Shown here: positions 1 to 11,544 of the stretch, piece after piece
How the letters are laid out: every line of letters begins with the position of its first letter
Numbering within the stretch: position 1 is the first letter of the stretch
Origin: Diogma glabrata
Taxonomy: Eukaryota > Arthropoda > Insecta > Diptera > Cylindrotomidae
Assembly: GCA_963693315.1 (NCBI GenBank)
Contig: OY856186.1
Span: forward strand, 85,236,759-85,300,758
Direction: 5' to 3'
Length of the DNA: 64,000 nt
Translations under genes and position numbers: made by a program
Notes under the pieces: model-generated
The model's input: the letters and a program-made list of their open reading frames with translations, nothing else
Told to the model about the DNA's origin: nothing
Databases searched by the model: none

Positions 1-290
1 ATGTAGTCTAATGTTAATACATATAGGACTACAAATTGACCAAGTGTCAGCCTTTGATTTCACATTGATTGGAAACAATCAATAATGACTATACAATCGT
101 GATTTAGGATGTTAATTAGAATAGAAAGGTTCACCATTCTATGAATTCACACAAAGTATTGTCAAGAAATTTAATGCAACAAATCCCATATAATATAAAA
201 TCATTTCCATATTATGGAGTCTAATGACAGTGGAAAAATTCAACTTAAGTAAAAATAAATAAGTGATAAAGAAGTTTCAACTTTGAAATT

Positions 291-497
291 GTCATCGCCT
301 CAACGGCGTAATCGATAGCGTGTCTGCCCAAGGATTCCAGCCGGGCACTGACGAGGTAGGTTCGAATCCCAACCGAAACACGAAAGATGTGAAGTGGAGT
401 TTTTTTTCTGAGAAACTTTAAACCATACCTTTGAATTGAAAATATTCCAATTACTTCTTTACTTACTTGAGTTTAATTGATCTCAAAAATTCAAAAT
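291..497 (+). repeat. tRNA-headed SINE
   Basis: The head resembles a tRNA gene: an A-box-like stretch near 304-317 and an exact pol III B box GGTTCGAATCC at 359-369. There is no 7-bp acceptor stem, so it is not a functional tRNA gene. The head is followed by a body at 400-497 (TTTTTTTTCTGAGAAACTT onward, ending near TCAAAAT). The body recurs at 46284-46383 with few differences, which proves it is a dispersed repeat. Such elements are transcribed by pol III and copied by a partner LINE. No target duplication was found around this copy. Confidence 0.75.
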
Positions 498-2827
498 CTC
501 TTATATTATGATTCGTAAAAACGGTCGTAAAAACTAGATCCGGTTTCAATATATCTGTTCTGTTTTTTTGTGTAACACTGATGTAACATTGGAAACCTAT
601 TGAAAAGACTGCAAAATTGATTTAAATAATAAAAATATATATATTCATTATTTGCTTTATTCTAATTTCAATTTACATTGAAAACCTGATCTATTTATTA
701 CTAATGAAAATTAAACTATGCTCCAGGGTCAATTAATTTTATTTTAATTTCACTTTTACTTATTTCTAGGTAATAATAATGTAGAAGGTAAGTATGCATG
801 TTACGTAAATCAATTGAGTGTAACGTAATATTTATTCCGGTGGGCAACGAACAAGTTTTTGTGGAAAAGTTAAATTTAATTAACATGAGGAATATATTTA
901 CGAGTTTTTTCCCAGGTTTTAGTCATAGTAAACTTTGTGGTTACGTTAATTGAAAATACGTCATTCTCGAACTTTTATCAAATTAAAATCAATAATTTAA
1001 CCTAGAACAAAAAATTTTCACTTTCGTTCACAAAAAAATATTGCACAAAGTTTTTCATTGTATAACAAATTACAAAATTTTGCTTATCCATCATTCAGAT
1101 CACCTTCATATCTAGCCCACACTCCAAAAATAGTAACAAAATCAAATATTTCAAATTCGGCAAAAATTTTAAGCTTGTCATCATTTAATTTTGGCTATTA
1201 CTTATCTAAGATTGTGTTTCTTATTACCATTAATATTTAAAACGATTATGTAAATTTGGATTAAGTTTTCAAATTAATTTATTTTAACAAATCTATGCTT
1301 CAAAAGATCATTGATTATGGTGAATATATTTTGGACCAGCTGAGCCTTTACAGTTTAGTTTTAATTTGATGCATTTTATTTTATTGTGAGGTGCTGTTGA
1401 TAAGTTGACAGCAAAGCATACACTTTTATGCATGAATAAAGCGAATTACTTATGTTATACTACGCTTCTTCTACAATTAGAATATAACAATAACCATTTA
1501 ATTAGTTTTAGTTTTATGAAAAAATATATTACAATGAAATAATTATAGAAGGTCGGTCGGTACAGTTAAATAAACTAAATTGCTGATTTTGGTTTTTGCA
1601 TCAAGAAGTTATTTTTATTTATTAATTAACACGACTTCAAATTTTTTGGTAAATTATGATTGACATATGTTTAATATAAGATTGATTGATCAGTTTAATT
1701 TGAAGAAACATAAACTGATTGAGGGATTTCATAATTATGTTTTTGTTTCGTTTAAAGCAAGGATCTTTGTTAGTATTGTACATATATCAGTTAGCTAAAA
1801 ATTATTTAACAAGTACACATTTAAAAATATAAAATAAATTCTCTGGGACCACTTTGTTTGTAAACAAAAAGATTGGAGTGACTTAACACATTGTTTTTTA
1901 TAAAAAATTGGTACAATGGGTTTATGTTGTGTAGTCTCCCACATCCAAATACCTATAACGATCATCTGATTTAAAGAAAATTGAACTGGAACTAGAAGTT
2001 TTACGTTTATGTAGGACTAGTAGGAACGCGCAAATGGAATGCTTTGCGAATCAATTGTCTTAAGTGCCTCCAATCTATAATGGTTTAAAACATCGTCAAT
2101 CAACACCTCAGAACACATGTTGTTTTCGGAGCTAAAATGTTATTACGTATTGTTGTAACACATATTATAATTTCTTTTACACAACGCATTTTATACTTGA
2201 CGAATATGAAGGTCGGCAAAAAGACAAAGAGACATTTGCTAATGAATCTAATTCCGCATAAATCTAATGCGTCAAAGTATTAACACAAACCGTGATTGAA
2301 AAATATAGAGAAACAGGAAACAATACAGAGAAAAGACGATATGAAGCATTAAAACAATGTAAACCAGCAAAAGAAATGAGAAAACTCAGAGACTAATTTT
2401 AATTTGGGTATAAAACACCAAAACTAATAGATGGTCTGACTTTAATGGTTTATTAAAGAACAGATACTTAGAGTCAATGCTAGAAAGGTTCCACTATAGG
2501 TCGATGAATTGAGGTTTCAGGCGAGCTTTGTAACAAAATTCTAAAAATGTGTGGTGTCAGTAGTGTGAGAATTTAGAATTGATGTCATACACGGTGTGAC
2601 CGATTCAAAACGTTCAACGATGGTGTTGTTGGAGTCTGGGAACGGGAAAAATTGTTTCGGGTCGTGGTTTTGCAAGTTGTTTTGTTTAACGAACTTAATA
2701 ACATCAATGTTAGAAATTTGGGAGTGATCAATATTAGAAATTTTTTTGACAGAGAAGAAAGAAGAAATCAAATTTAAGGGAAGCAGGATACAAGAAAGCA
2801 AGACGAACTTTAGGAAACGTATTTGTT
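498..2827. other. AT-rich DNA without a recognised gene
   Basis: Short frames only. A possible 18-nt microexon at 770-787 is listed separately. A minus-strand frame of 86 codons (2541-2801) lies directly outside the left terminal repeat of the next transposon. I do not recognise its product, and it shows no start context or splice sites that decide its status. Confidence 0.6.
770..787 (+). other. possible 18-nt microexon
   Basis: A pyrimidine-rich acceptor (TTACTTATTTCTAG, ending at 769) is followed after 18 bases by a consensus donor GTAAGT (788-793). The length is a multiple of three. Only one phase is open, giving Asn-Asn-Asn-Val-Glu flanked by split codons; the other two contain stops. 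No neighbouring exon is identifiable, so this may be chance in AT-rich DNA. The acceptor followed at once by GTAATA could also be read as a recursive splice point. Confidence 0.15.
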
Positions 2828-2831
2828 ATAA

Positions 2832-3426
2832 GGGCTATTATTTTGAAAACGTACATCGAAAAAAAAAACTATTTTTTAAAAATCTGAAATTTTGATATTT
2901 TGTTGGTATTGACAAAAGTAAAAAAGTGATTTCTGCTTTTATTTTTTGTGTACTCTGAATCGGAGTTATGCGCGGTTGAATTTTTGAGGCTTTTTCACGT
3001 AGTTTTGGTAATGGTGTCAATGTTTTGTGAATAGGTGCCACAAATTTCATCCGACTTAAGTATATTTTTGCAAATAAAAAGGAAAATAATTGAATAATTG
3101 AAATAAGTAAGTTTAAAATTAATAACTTTTCTCTTTTCCGCTAGGCGGCGCCGAAAACCTTGGTTTACTTCAAAGCTCATATCTCAAAAACCCCCCTTTT
3201 TTTGATTTTCACAAATTTTAAAGTAAACATATGCAGCTATGAAATTGAGAAATAAAAAGTCAGCAATTCAATATGGATTTTTTCTTACGATTTTTTAAAG
3301 TTTGGTATATGAAAAATTCACATGTGTTTTTTTATTAAGTTAATAATCCTGTATACTAAATGTGGATCTACTAAATTAAATATTTCATATTTTAACACCT
3401 GCAATAAATTTGAACCATTTTCTGTG
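2832..3426. repeat. left terminal inverted repeat
   Basis: Inverted copy of 6129-6733 with scattered substitutions and small indels. The outer end is GGGCTATT and the inner end is the CCATTTTCTGTG block at 3415-3426. It contains a frame of 61 codons on the minus strand (2995-3180) that recurs almost unchanged in the other repeat. This is a by-product of the repeat and not evidence for a gene. Confidence 0.85.
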
Positions 3427-3716
3427 CGGTTAAATGGTTAAAAACTTATTAAAACAATTTAAGTTAAGTGGTAAAATAAAGGAATTTAAATTATTAAAAG
3501 GGTCTGTAAAATGTTTATTCATTTTAAAAAATGTCTATTCAGCCCCTTTTTACTAATTAAAATCTCATTAGAGACTCATTATTTTAACATTTGAAATTTC
3601 TAATGACGCCCACAAACGTTTTTTGGAACAAATTATGCTTGCATCCAATCAAAATATATTAAATTGTTCCTACCTAATTTTAACTGATTCTACCTATGTC
3701 AAAACTATTTAAAGGG

Positions 3717-3724
3717 TATATATA
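3717..3724 (+). promoter_or_regulatory. TATA-like box of the transposase gene
   Basis: TATATATA lies 70 bases before the transposase ATG at 3794, inside the left inverted repeat's inner boundary. The position is suitable for a core promoter of the internal gene. Such runs are common in this AT-rich DNA, so the assignment is tentative. Confidence 0.35.
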
Positions 3725-3793
3725 TTGATTGCCCTATAGCTGGTATATTCAAAAATATTTAGAAGACAACGTTTAGAAAAGATAATAATAGAA

Positions 3794-5953
3794 ATGCCTT
3801 TCAAATTGTGCTGTAACTTGTACGGTCTCAAAAATCATAGGCGGACATCAAAAAATGTGAAACTAGTCACACCAGCTGTTATTCAAAAAGCTGCGACCCT
3901 AATTTCTACTTTGCGTTATGACCAGTTTATATGTGAAACATGTCGCACTTATATCTTTAAAAATAAGGTAAATTTAATTATTTTATTAAAATAAATAAAA
4001 ATTCATATGCAACTAATATTTTCTACAGCAGCTTTCATGTTCGGAAACTATCGATAGTGAAATTATTTCTATAAATCAGGATGTTGAAAATGTTCCAACG
4101 AACGGAAATATTCAAATACCTCCAGCATCTTTAGATCCATCACCAGTTTCGGTTGATACTATATCTCCACCAGCTCCTGAACTACTTAATGACACTTTAG
4201 AAGATATTAACAATGTTCTTGCAAGGTTAGCCGAATCTCCTATCAAACAAAAACATATTACAACAGGAAGTTATAAAAAAATTGCAAATGTCACATAGGC
4301 AATAAGTCAAAGAATATTTCAAGTAGATTCAGCTAAAGTGTTATCACCAAAGGAGAAACGTGAATATACATCATGGCTTATGAACCTTAAAAAAGAATTT
4401 AAAGATGCCAGCTCTAAACCAAATCAAGTGTTTTTGTTGACAACTCTACCACGTAAATTTTGGTCAAATCAACGTATCCAGGATGAATTTAATGCATCAA
4501 GACGACTGGTAGGATTCGCCATGGATCTGTTGGAAATAGCAGGTCCTTACAGTTGGCCTCAAAGCAAACAAGTGCACATGTTGTCACAAAAGATAGTAAA
4601 AAAAATTCAAACATACTTCTTATCAGAGGAAATCAGTAGAACAATGCCTGGCCTTAAAGATGTTGTTACTATTACAGAAGGATCAACAAAAATTAGGAAA
4701 TCAAAGCGGTTGGTGTTATGGACCCTCACCGACATCTACGAAATGTTCTTGGAAAAAAACAAAGATGTCAAAATCAGCTTCTCAAAGTTCACTACGTTGC
4801 GACCGAAGGAATGTATTTTAGCCGGACCTACCGGAACACACAATGTCTGTATATGCATGATACATGAAAATGTACGTTTAATGTGTAAGCCGCTCTTAAA
4901 TTTAGTAAGAAATGAAAAAGATCTGCTTAAGAAACTGAGTTGTTCTAATGATACAGTGGATTGTGCAACAAATATATGAAATGATTGTAAAAATATCGTG
5001 GAAGTTTACACAGAAACAATTTTGGAATCTCTTGAATCTTACGAAGAAATACATTATGAGAAATGGTTAATGCAAGAAAGATATTCGTTAGAGCGCATGG
5101 AAAAAAATAAGTAAGAATTTGTAGAAGATTTAGTACATACATCGGTTAACAAAATAAAAATTCATGATTTCATCGCAAGGCAGCAATCAAAGTTTCTTAA
5201 AGATTCAAAACTTAACATACGTCACGGCGAATACGTATTTATTATAGATTTTTCAGAAAACTACTCAGTGATAACGCAGAATGAGATACAAGCTGCACAT
5301 CTTAATAAAGTTCAAGCCACAATCCACCCAATCGTAGTTTACTACAAATCATGTAATGATAAACTAGAGGTCTTATCTTTTGTCATTATATCTGATCATT
5401 TAATGCATAACACAGTTGCAGTTCATAAATACCAGAAAAGGTGTATTCAATTCATTGAAAAACAGCAAGAAATATATCCAAGTATCAAAAAAATTTTATA
5501 TTTAACTGATGGTTCAGCAGCTCAATATAAAAATAAGAAGAATTTCATAAATCTCTGCAAACATATTGATGATTTTAAAATACCTGCAGAATGGCATTTC
5601 TTTGCAACTGCCCACGGAAAGGGTCCATTGGAGGAACACTTAAAAAAGAACCCCGGAGAACTTGGCTTAGAGGAGAAAAAATATTAACAGCAAGGGAATT
5701 GTTTGAATGGGCGGAAATTTGGTCGAAAAAAACCAACAACGTTATGAAGTTTTCATATGTGTCTTCAGGAGATATCGAACTACAGGAACAATTTCTTTCG
5801 ATGCGGTTTTCGGACAATAAAACCTTAAGTGGAACTCAAGGATTCCACTGTTTTTTACACGATAACACTACACCTGATAAAATAATTGCCAAAATGTTTT
5901 CTTTTTCTGATGATCATAAATATTTCAATTTAAAGGCAAAAAAAAATATATAA
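3794..5953 (+). pseudogene. broken transposase, two exons
   Basis: Exon 1 (3794-3967, 58 codons) encodes a Cys-rich N-terminus with CC near residue 6 and CETC near its end, which suggests a zinc-binding module. A 61-bp intron (3968-4028, GTAAAT...CTACAG) joins phase 0 to exon 2. Exon 2 stays in one frame from 4029 to about 5622 but has stops at 4296 (TAG), 4977 (TGA) and 5112 (TAA). A small deletion near 5622 then shifts the reading to the frame ending at 5953. Conserved-looking acidic sites are the Asp of IIDFSENYS (5247), the Asp of LTDGSAAQYKN (5508) and the Glu of AEWHFFATAHGKG (5589), plausible members of a DDE-type RNase H-like active site. Full length would be about 700 residues. The gene lies between the 600-bp inverted repeats it presumably once acted on. 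Product and family name remain uncertain; the transposase reading is inference from repeats plus motif spacing. Confidence 0.75.
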
Positions 5954-6128
5954 ATTAATTTTTTAATGTATTTATTTATAATATTGATTAAATTATAATG
6001 TTTATAGAAAAAATACTTTTTTATTGTCTAATGCTAGTGTTGGTGATGTTGAAATTATAACAAAATCTTCGATCATTGGGATCTCCAATTCTTATTCTGA
6101 ATAAAAACCTGTTTCTCAATCAGAAATA

Positions 6129-6733
6129 CACAGAAAATGGTTCAAATTTTTTGCAGGTGTCAGAATATGAAATGTTGAGTTTATTAGATCCACATTTAGT
6201 ATACAGGATTATTTACTTAATAAAAAAACACATGTGTGAATTTTTCATATACCAAACTTTAAAAAATCGTAAGAAAAAATCCACATTGAATTGCTAACTT
6301 TTTATTTCTCAATTTCATAGCTGCATATGTTTACTTTAAAATTTGTGAAAAAATAAAGAGGGGTTTTTGAGATATGAGCTTTGAAGTAAACCAAGGTTTT
6401 ACGCGCCGCCTAGCGGAAAAGAGAAAAGTTATTAATTTTAAACTTACTTATTTCAATTATTCAATTATTTTCCTTTTTATTTGCAAAAATATACTTAAGT
6501 CGGATGAAATTTGTGGCACCTATTCACAAAACATTGACACCATTACCAAAACTACGTGAAAAAGCCTCAAAGATTCTACCACGCATAACTCCGATTCAGA
6601 GTACACCAAAAATAAAAGCAGAAATCACTTTTTTCCTTTCGTCAATACCAACAAAATATCAAAGTTTCAGATTTTTTAAAAATCAACAATTTAAAAATCA
6701 ACAAAAAAATGTTCGTTTTCAAAATACTAGCCC
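6129..6733. repeat. right terminal inverted repeat
   Basis: Inverted partner of 2832-3426. The outer end reads CTAGCCC, followed by the ATAA duplication at 6734-6737. Frames at 6374-6559 and 6504-6737 are mirror images of those in the left repeat and are not counted as genes. Confidence 0.85.
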
Positions 6734-6849
6734 ATAATACACTTATGCAAAAAATTAAAGTAGATGTCTCAAATGTCAAGTAAACCAATTTGGTATGAAA
6801 CTGCTTCTAGAAAAACACATCCGTATATTCCTATTGAGCTACAGCGGAC

Positions 6850-7385
6850 TATCACTTTAATCAGGGTTAATCTTATAGTTAACAAAACTGTTAGGATCAC
6901 ATCAAATTCACACGACAGATGACAACCCTAAAGCAAATGGAATGGTAGGAAATTTTCGTCAAAAACCAAAATCGTCTCTTAGAAGGCACGGTAGCACATT
7001 TAATTGGAGTGGCCACTCCCCATTGTCATACTGGGCAAAAGTTCTTCAATCAAATTCAATCTGTCTATAGACAAAACCTTAGAATACTTGGAGGGATAGT
7101 ATAACAGTCTGAAGATAAGTATTCTGATCCTATTAATTTGGTTGGGGTTTTAAAACAGGCAATGCGTACTTTAATACACCTACAAGTACTCAGCAGATTC
7201 CTCGAGACGATGTCTACATTCCAAATACCTATCGGAATACAACTAAGTATTTGTTTGGGTTGATAAAATAAAAGCTGGCCTACCAATTATCACCCCACTG
7301 TATGAGGGAAAAATAGGTTTCCGGAAGAATTTGGTGATCGAGATAAACGGAAAAAATGTTTCCGTTGATCTCAATCATAAAAAAA
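6850..7385 (+). pseudogene. Ty3/gypsy integrase remnant
   Basis: The three frames, read piecewise, match the C-terminal half of a Ty3/gypsy-type integrase. Visible parts are KANGMVGNFRQKPKSSL (like the ANGMVERFHRQLK segment of the catalytic core) and then DPINLVGVLKQAMRTL. Near 7266-7380 comes AGLPIITPLYEGK followed by VIEINGKNVSVD, the chromodomain-proximal segment that usually ends in VSIDRLKPA. Frameshifts and stops separate these parts, so no protein is made. No LTR was found. It starts about 115 bp beyond the right end of the long-TIR transposon. Confidence 0.7.
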
Positions 7386-7389
7386 TTCA

Positions 7390-7757
7390 AATTGCTACAT
7401 ATGACTGACGCTTGTTAGTCAAAATATGTAGGAGCCACAAAAAAAAGGCAAATTCAATTGTTAAAACTTATTTTTTAACTAACAATCTTAGAGATATTGT
7501 TGACATTTGTAATTGTCGAGAAACAATACAGAGAAATGTTCTGTACTATTCATCTTCCTCGTATATATAGTAAGATACTATACGCATTATTCGAAAATGT
7601 GTTTATCCATATTTTCAAAAACTTTTCATCCCATCCTCTTACAGTTTTGTTAAAATCTTAAGTAAATTTGTTATTTAAAACCTCTATGCCTGTTTCTGTT
7701 ACTAGTTAACAGAATTCTCTCATGTTTCTTTTGCATTCCATAAATAAAAAATGCAAT
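7390..7757. other. AT-rich DNA, no feature seen
   Basis: Beyond the last recognisable integrase residues I see only short frames and homopolymer runs. It could contain decayed gypsy 3' sequence. Confidence 0.5.
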
Positions 7758-8999
7758 CGTGGAAATGAAGGTGTTAGCGGTATGGATTGGCGATTTTCTT
7801 TGTTAATTGTTGGTTGGTTCTTGGAATTGTAGGGGGTGGTTGGGAGTTGAGGTGAACAAATGGGTTTTTAATAGTATTGTCGAACGGTTTAATTGTGGAT
7901 GTCGTTTAATTTATTTAAATTCAAGCACAATAAAAATTAATCAAAATTAATTATTTTTGATTGTTTAATGCTTTTTAATAAGTTAATTTTCTTAAAGAAA
8001 AAGAAAATTCAAAAGGGCAAAATGATATAATATATAACAGAATATATAGTGATACCATTTGTTTATATAAACCTAATGATGTTCAAAATGGTATAAGAAA
8101 AGTGCACAGCGTCACAGTGCTTAAAACTAAAGCAGACGATTGTATATGGCAATAATCCGTACATTTTTGTGCAGCATATAAAGATTGTTATGTTTAAGAT
8201 TTTTAATTTAAAGTTAAATTAATAAACTTAAAGGTTTAAATGGTGATCGTACTTTTACTTTCCCAAGTTCCGGACCATCAGACATAGAGAATCTTGCTAC
8301 TTCCTGAGATAGCACTCGCAAAATATTTGTCTGCCAGCCCGATTCACCAGTTTCCATAGTTTTATGGGTAACTAATGAACTTGAACTGCTTACAATCACG
8401 GATACAGTTGGGAGAATAGGAATTCCTTTTCTGGATTCACAAGCTCGACAACTTCAGCTTTTTTCGTAGAAATACCTGGCACATGTGATATATTTTTATT
8501 AATAGTTGGTTGGAAGGGGAGAGAATTCTGACCAATATGTTTCCTCAATTTTGATCAAGATGTAATCCTCGCTAATGTAATGACCAAGATGTAATCCTCT
8601 CCCCTACAACTTGCTCTTGAGGTACGATTGGTAAATTGGGCAGATTGTGATTTTGCCCTTCATGAAAAAGGGGTTTCACCATTGCTTGATTTGATTTCAA
8701 CGTTTCTGCAATAGGCGCTTCGTAACTTGGGGGTAGCGATTGGAAATTTAAAAGGAGATTAACAACAACAATGGTCATCGTTGTCCGACTGGAAGCGGCC
8801 GATTCCTCGTTTTAAAGAAGTTTTGCATTAGTTTCAAAGTTACGAAGAATTAAAAATGCATGACAAATCAAAAAATATATTAAAGTTCGAAAAAAAACAC
8901 AAAAAAATTCAAAATAATTTTAAATAACATTTTTTGTGCTTGGATGTAAATCAATTACACCAATCGCCAATCCTTACCGCTTAAACCTTCATTCCCATG
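7758..8999. mobile_element. 1.24-kb segment bounded by 38-bp inverted repeats
   Basis: The block at 7758-7795 (GGAAATGAAGG...GGATTGGCGATT) is repeated inverted at 8962-8999 with 5 mismatches in 38 positions. A target duplication is not obvious. Inside, on the minus strand, are two frames without homology that I recognise: 8572-8778 (68 codons, contains LPPSYEAP) and 8214-8399 (61 codons, Ser-rich). They are separated by stops and frameshifts. The interior is less AT-rich than its surroundings. This may be a non-autonomous DNA element carrying decayed coding sequence, but the boundary evidence is one repeat pair only. Confidence 0.5.
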
Positions 9000-9540
9000 G
9001 TACAAACAACACGACTTTTTTGTTGAATTGTTAGCCGGGCATTACAAGTTTAGTGGTATTTTTTGAAAAAATTTCTACACAGATAAGTTAAAGCCAGTTC
9101 GAGCAAAGTAAAAGCCAAAGCAAATGGTACGTTATAGGTGATTGAACTATGTAGGTCATATTGAACACCAATGTGAGCGGAAAAAATAAAAAAAATTATT
9201 TGAAACTAAGTTTTGGAATGCAAATTGCTTTTTCTAAAACAAGACCATAATGTGAGATATAAATAGGAGTATCCATGAAAAGTTCATGGGTTTTTATTGG
9301 TCTGACGGTGAATGATAAAAACTGATGTTTTAACGGTATAAAAATTTATTTATCACATGACAAAGACATTAAACCAAAACAGACAAAAGCTTCGAATCGT
9401 AAAAAAATTGGTATAACTCTAGAAAAATTTTAATGAAAAAGAAATCATCCCATAGCTGTAGAAAAGTGGAAGCATTTAGATAGATTGTATGGTAAAGCTC
9501 AGTGAAATTAAAGAGAATAGCTCGAAGGGTAATAAGTTAT
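9000..9540. other. AT-rich DNA before the Penelope remnant
   Basis: No convincing frame. Decayed upstream Penelope reverse transcriptase could be hidden here, but I could not align any motif. Confidence 0.45.
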
Positions 9541-9656
9541 TTATATTTTTTGGAAGGGCATAGATTTAAGGAAAAGAAGAAATAAAATTAATGACAAAAT
9601 CAGGACAATTAATGACAAAACGAGTATAACTATATTGGTTCATAGGTAGTATAACT

Positions 9657-10205
9657 ATATATGTTACTGAACCGATATCAACAATATACAAAGCGTTATT
9701 GTACACGAGACATCTATCAGAAGATTTAGGCAAGTTGGTAAAACATAATAATAACACTCTAAAAATAGGTTACAAGGCGCACAAGACGTTAAAGAAAATT
9801 ACAGGTAAACTGAATAGAAGTCTAGAAAAAAACGATCAACATGGGCTAATTTATTCATTCCCTTGTCACAATTGTGATGGAGAGTACATAGGACAGACGG
9901 GTCAAAAACTTGGAGCTCGAATCGGACAACACAAATATGATGAGAGAGCCAAGAAAAACAAACCTGGTAAAACAGCAGCCTTACAACATGTAATAGATAA
10001 AGGTCACACATTTGAGTATAATAGAACCAAAATTCTGGTGAAGGAAGCAGATTGGAAGAAAAGGCTGACGTTAGAAGCAATAAATATTCATTTAAGAAGA
10101 ACGACATCTATCAATTTAAGATCTGATATGGATAGTTTGAATCCTGCGTACGCACATATTTTAAAGAATATAGGAAACAAGCAAAAATCCAATAAGTACA
10201 TATGA
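9657..10205 (+). pseudogene. Penelope-like element, C-terminal fragment with GIY-YIG domain
   Basis: The open frame runs from about 9657 to the stop at 10205. It begins inside the linker (TEPISTIYK...LSEDLGKLVK), passes through the conserved AHKTLKKITGKL segment, and then enters the endonuclease: LIYSFPCHNCDGEYIGQTG, Cys pair of the CX2C linker motif, GQTG turn, Arg of GARIGQH, and Glu in KKRLTLEAINIHL. It closes with NLRSD, shared with the intact copy at 60942-63533 (NLRSDTDNL). The reverse transcriptase part is missing, as in a 5'-truncated insertion. It diverges strongly from the intact copy, so it is another family. The first ATG-type start is not used; the fragment is unlikely to be translated. 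Confidence 0.85.
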
Positions 10206-10554
10206 ACCAAATCTATTTGGTAGATATTATTAGGTCATAGAGTTCGTTGTTCACATAAAATCGTAATATATAAGGTTTTTTTTCATTGATTATATAAATT
10301 AAATTTTTTTTTCATCTCAAATATTTATAACTCAAAATATTTATTTTCTAGTATATAGGCAAATTTTATTGTTTTATGGTTTTATTGTTTTTTGTAAAGT
10401 ATAAATAATTTGTTTTTAATGGATATAAAATTAGTAGTAGTTCATAATAAGTTTAAACATAGACTATGTAAGTATCTAAATTTAATGTTTGTTAAGTATT
10501 AATTGTTGTAATATTTACTAGATTAAAATTTTAATTGTAAACCATTTTTAATTT
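10206..10554 (+). other. 3' untranslated part of the Penelope remnant
   Basis: About 350 AT-rich bases between the stop codon and the hammerhead-like motif. Nothing else is recognisable. The order ORF, UTR, hammerhead on one strand is the same as in the intact element. Confidence 0.55.
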
Positions 10555-10601
10555 TAGTTACTGAGGAGGGTCCCAAATAAGGACCGAAATATTTAAATAA
10601 A
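10555..10601 (+). ncRNA. hammerhead-like motif of the Penelope remnant
   Basis: The core CTGAGGA (10561-10567) is followed by one extra G, a 5-bp stem GGTCC/GGACC around the loop CAAATAA, then GAAA. A short A-U-closed stem III and a 3-bp stem I (TTA before CTGA with TAA after the predicted cleavage T) complete a minimal type I fold. Penelope-like elements are known to carry hammerheads with very short stem III. Stem I is weak here, so the copy may be inactive. The sense matches the upstream GIY-YIG frame. Confidence 0.6.
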
Positions 10602-10619
10602 AAATTATATTTTGATTTA

Positions 10620-11540
10620 TAGTTTGGATTTTTTATTTGTGGCCAGAAACCACCAATAAGAAACAAAGACGGTAATACAATAACTATATATGTTGTCTTT
10701 GTCAGTTATAAAAATTGCTAATTCAGGATAAAGAAAAAAGAAAGTGCTAGTTCTGATTATTCAGATTAGGATGAACTCTGTAGTAAGAATGATTTTACAT
10801 GAATGAAGCATTTGTTGAAAATGTCTTAAGCGGTCTATAACATTGAACCCTTTGTAATTAAGGTTTGTAATGTTGGAAGAAAGATTTTTAAAAGTGCAAA
10901 AAAATGTTAAAATTGGTAACGGGTTAAAGCTGGTGGATTAAGGATTTTGTTTTGGATTAAAACTGATAAGAATTTGAGTTTCTTTCAATGGTGAGATTAT
11001 TCACGAGGGACTAGTCAAAGTGGATGTTCGATGTTTTGCTGTGCTTTTAGATCGGATTTGCTTTTTAGAGAGGAAAAGTTGTTTTGTTGAAAATCTAATT
11101 CAATTTTTATTTTACCAAAAAAAAAGAATTTCACGAGGATGCTAACTAAGCCCATGTAACTTAAATCGCGGTTTTTTGATTAACTCAAACAGACGAAGCT
11201 GACAATCTGGTTAATAATCTATAAAAAGATGAGTTGTAGTGTATTAATTTTGAATTGCAAGCCATGTCAGACGTAAAACTCTCTATCGCCTTAAAATTTT
11301 GTTGAATAGGAAAAGAACAAGAAACAACGAAAGCTGGTTTGTTATAGTTCCACTAAAATAAATAATGTCTGAATAAATTAAGGAATACAATAAGTGTAAC
11401 ATAAACTAATGCGCAACATAAATTTCACTGTCTTAAATTCAGGTCATTACAACTGGTGTCCAGATTGAGATCTAGAAGTGATACCAATTTTAAGTAATTA
11501 AAAATTGATGATCTGATAATTAAATTTGTCAAGAAAATCT
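10620..11540. other. AT-rich DNA, no gene recognised
   Basis: No frame above 60 codons and no repeat that I can pair. The end of the Penelope remnant is not sharply defined and may extend some tens of bases into this stretch. Confidence 0.5.
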
Positions 11541-11544
11541 TGGG

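Larger units (their letters stand above)
2832..6733 (+). mobile_element. 3.9-kb DNA transposon with 600-bp inverted repeats
   Basis: The two ends are inverted copies starting GGGCTA(T/G)TATTTTGAAAACG, and the inversion continues for about 600 bp on each side. ATAA lies directly outside both ends (2828-2831 and 6734-6737), which fits a 4-bp target duplication. Between the repeats is one broken transposase gene on the plus strand (exons 3794-3967 and 4029-5953). The element cannot move by itself now, though its ends could be used in trans. I recognise the protein as an unnamed transposase-like family of animal genomes but cannot assign a superfamily. The 4-bp duplication is compatible with TTAA-type groups such as Kolobok, but this is not shown. 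Confidence 0.85.

Noticed and set aside
291..372. Functional tRNA gene
   Set aside because: A and B boxes are present but no acceptor stem pairs, and the sequence is fused to a repeat body found elsewhere in the window.
2995..3180. Conserved small gene, because the same peptide is encoded at 6374-6559
   Set aside because: Both are the same stretch of the two inverted terminal repeats of one transposon.
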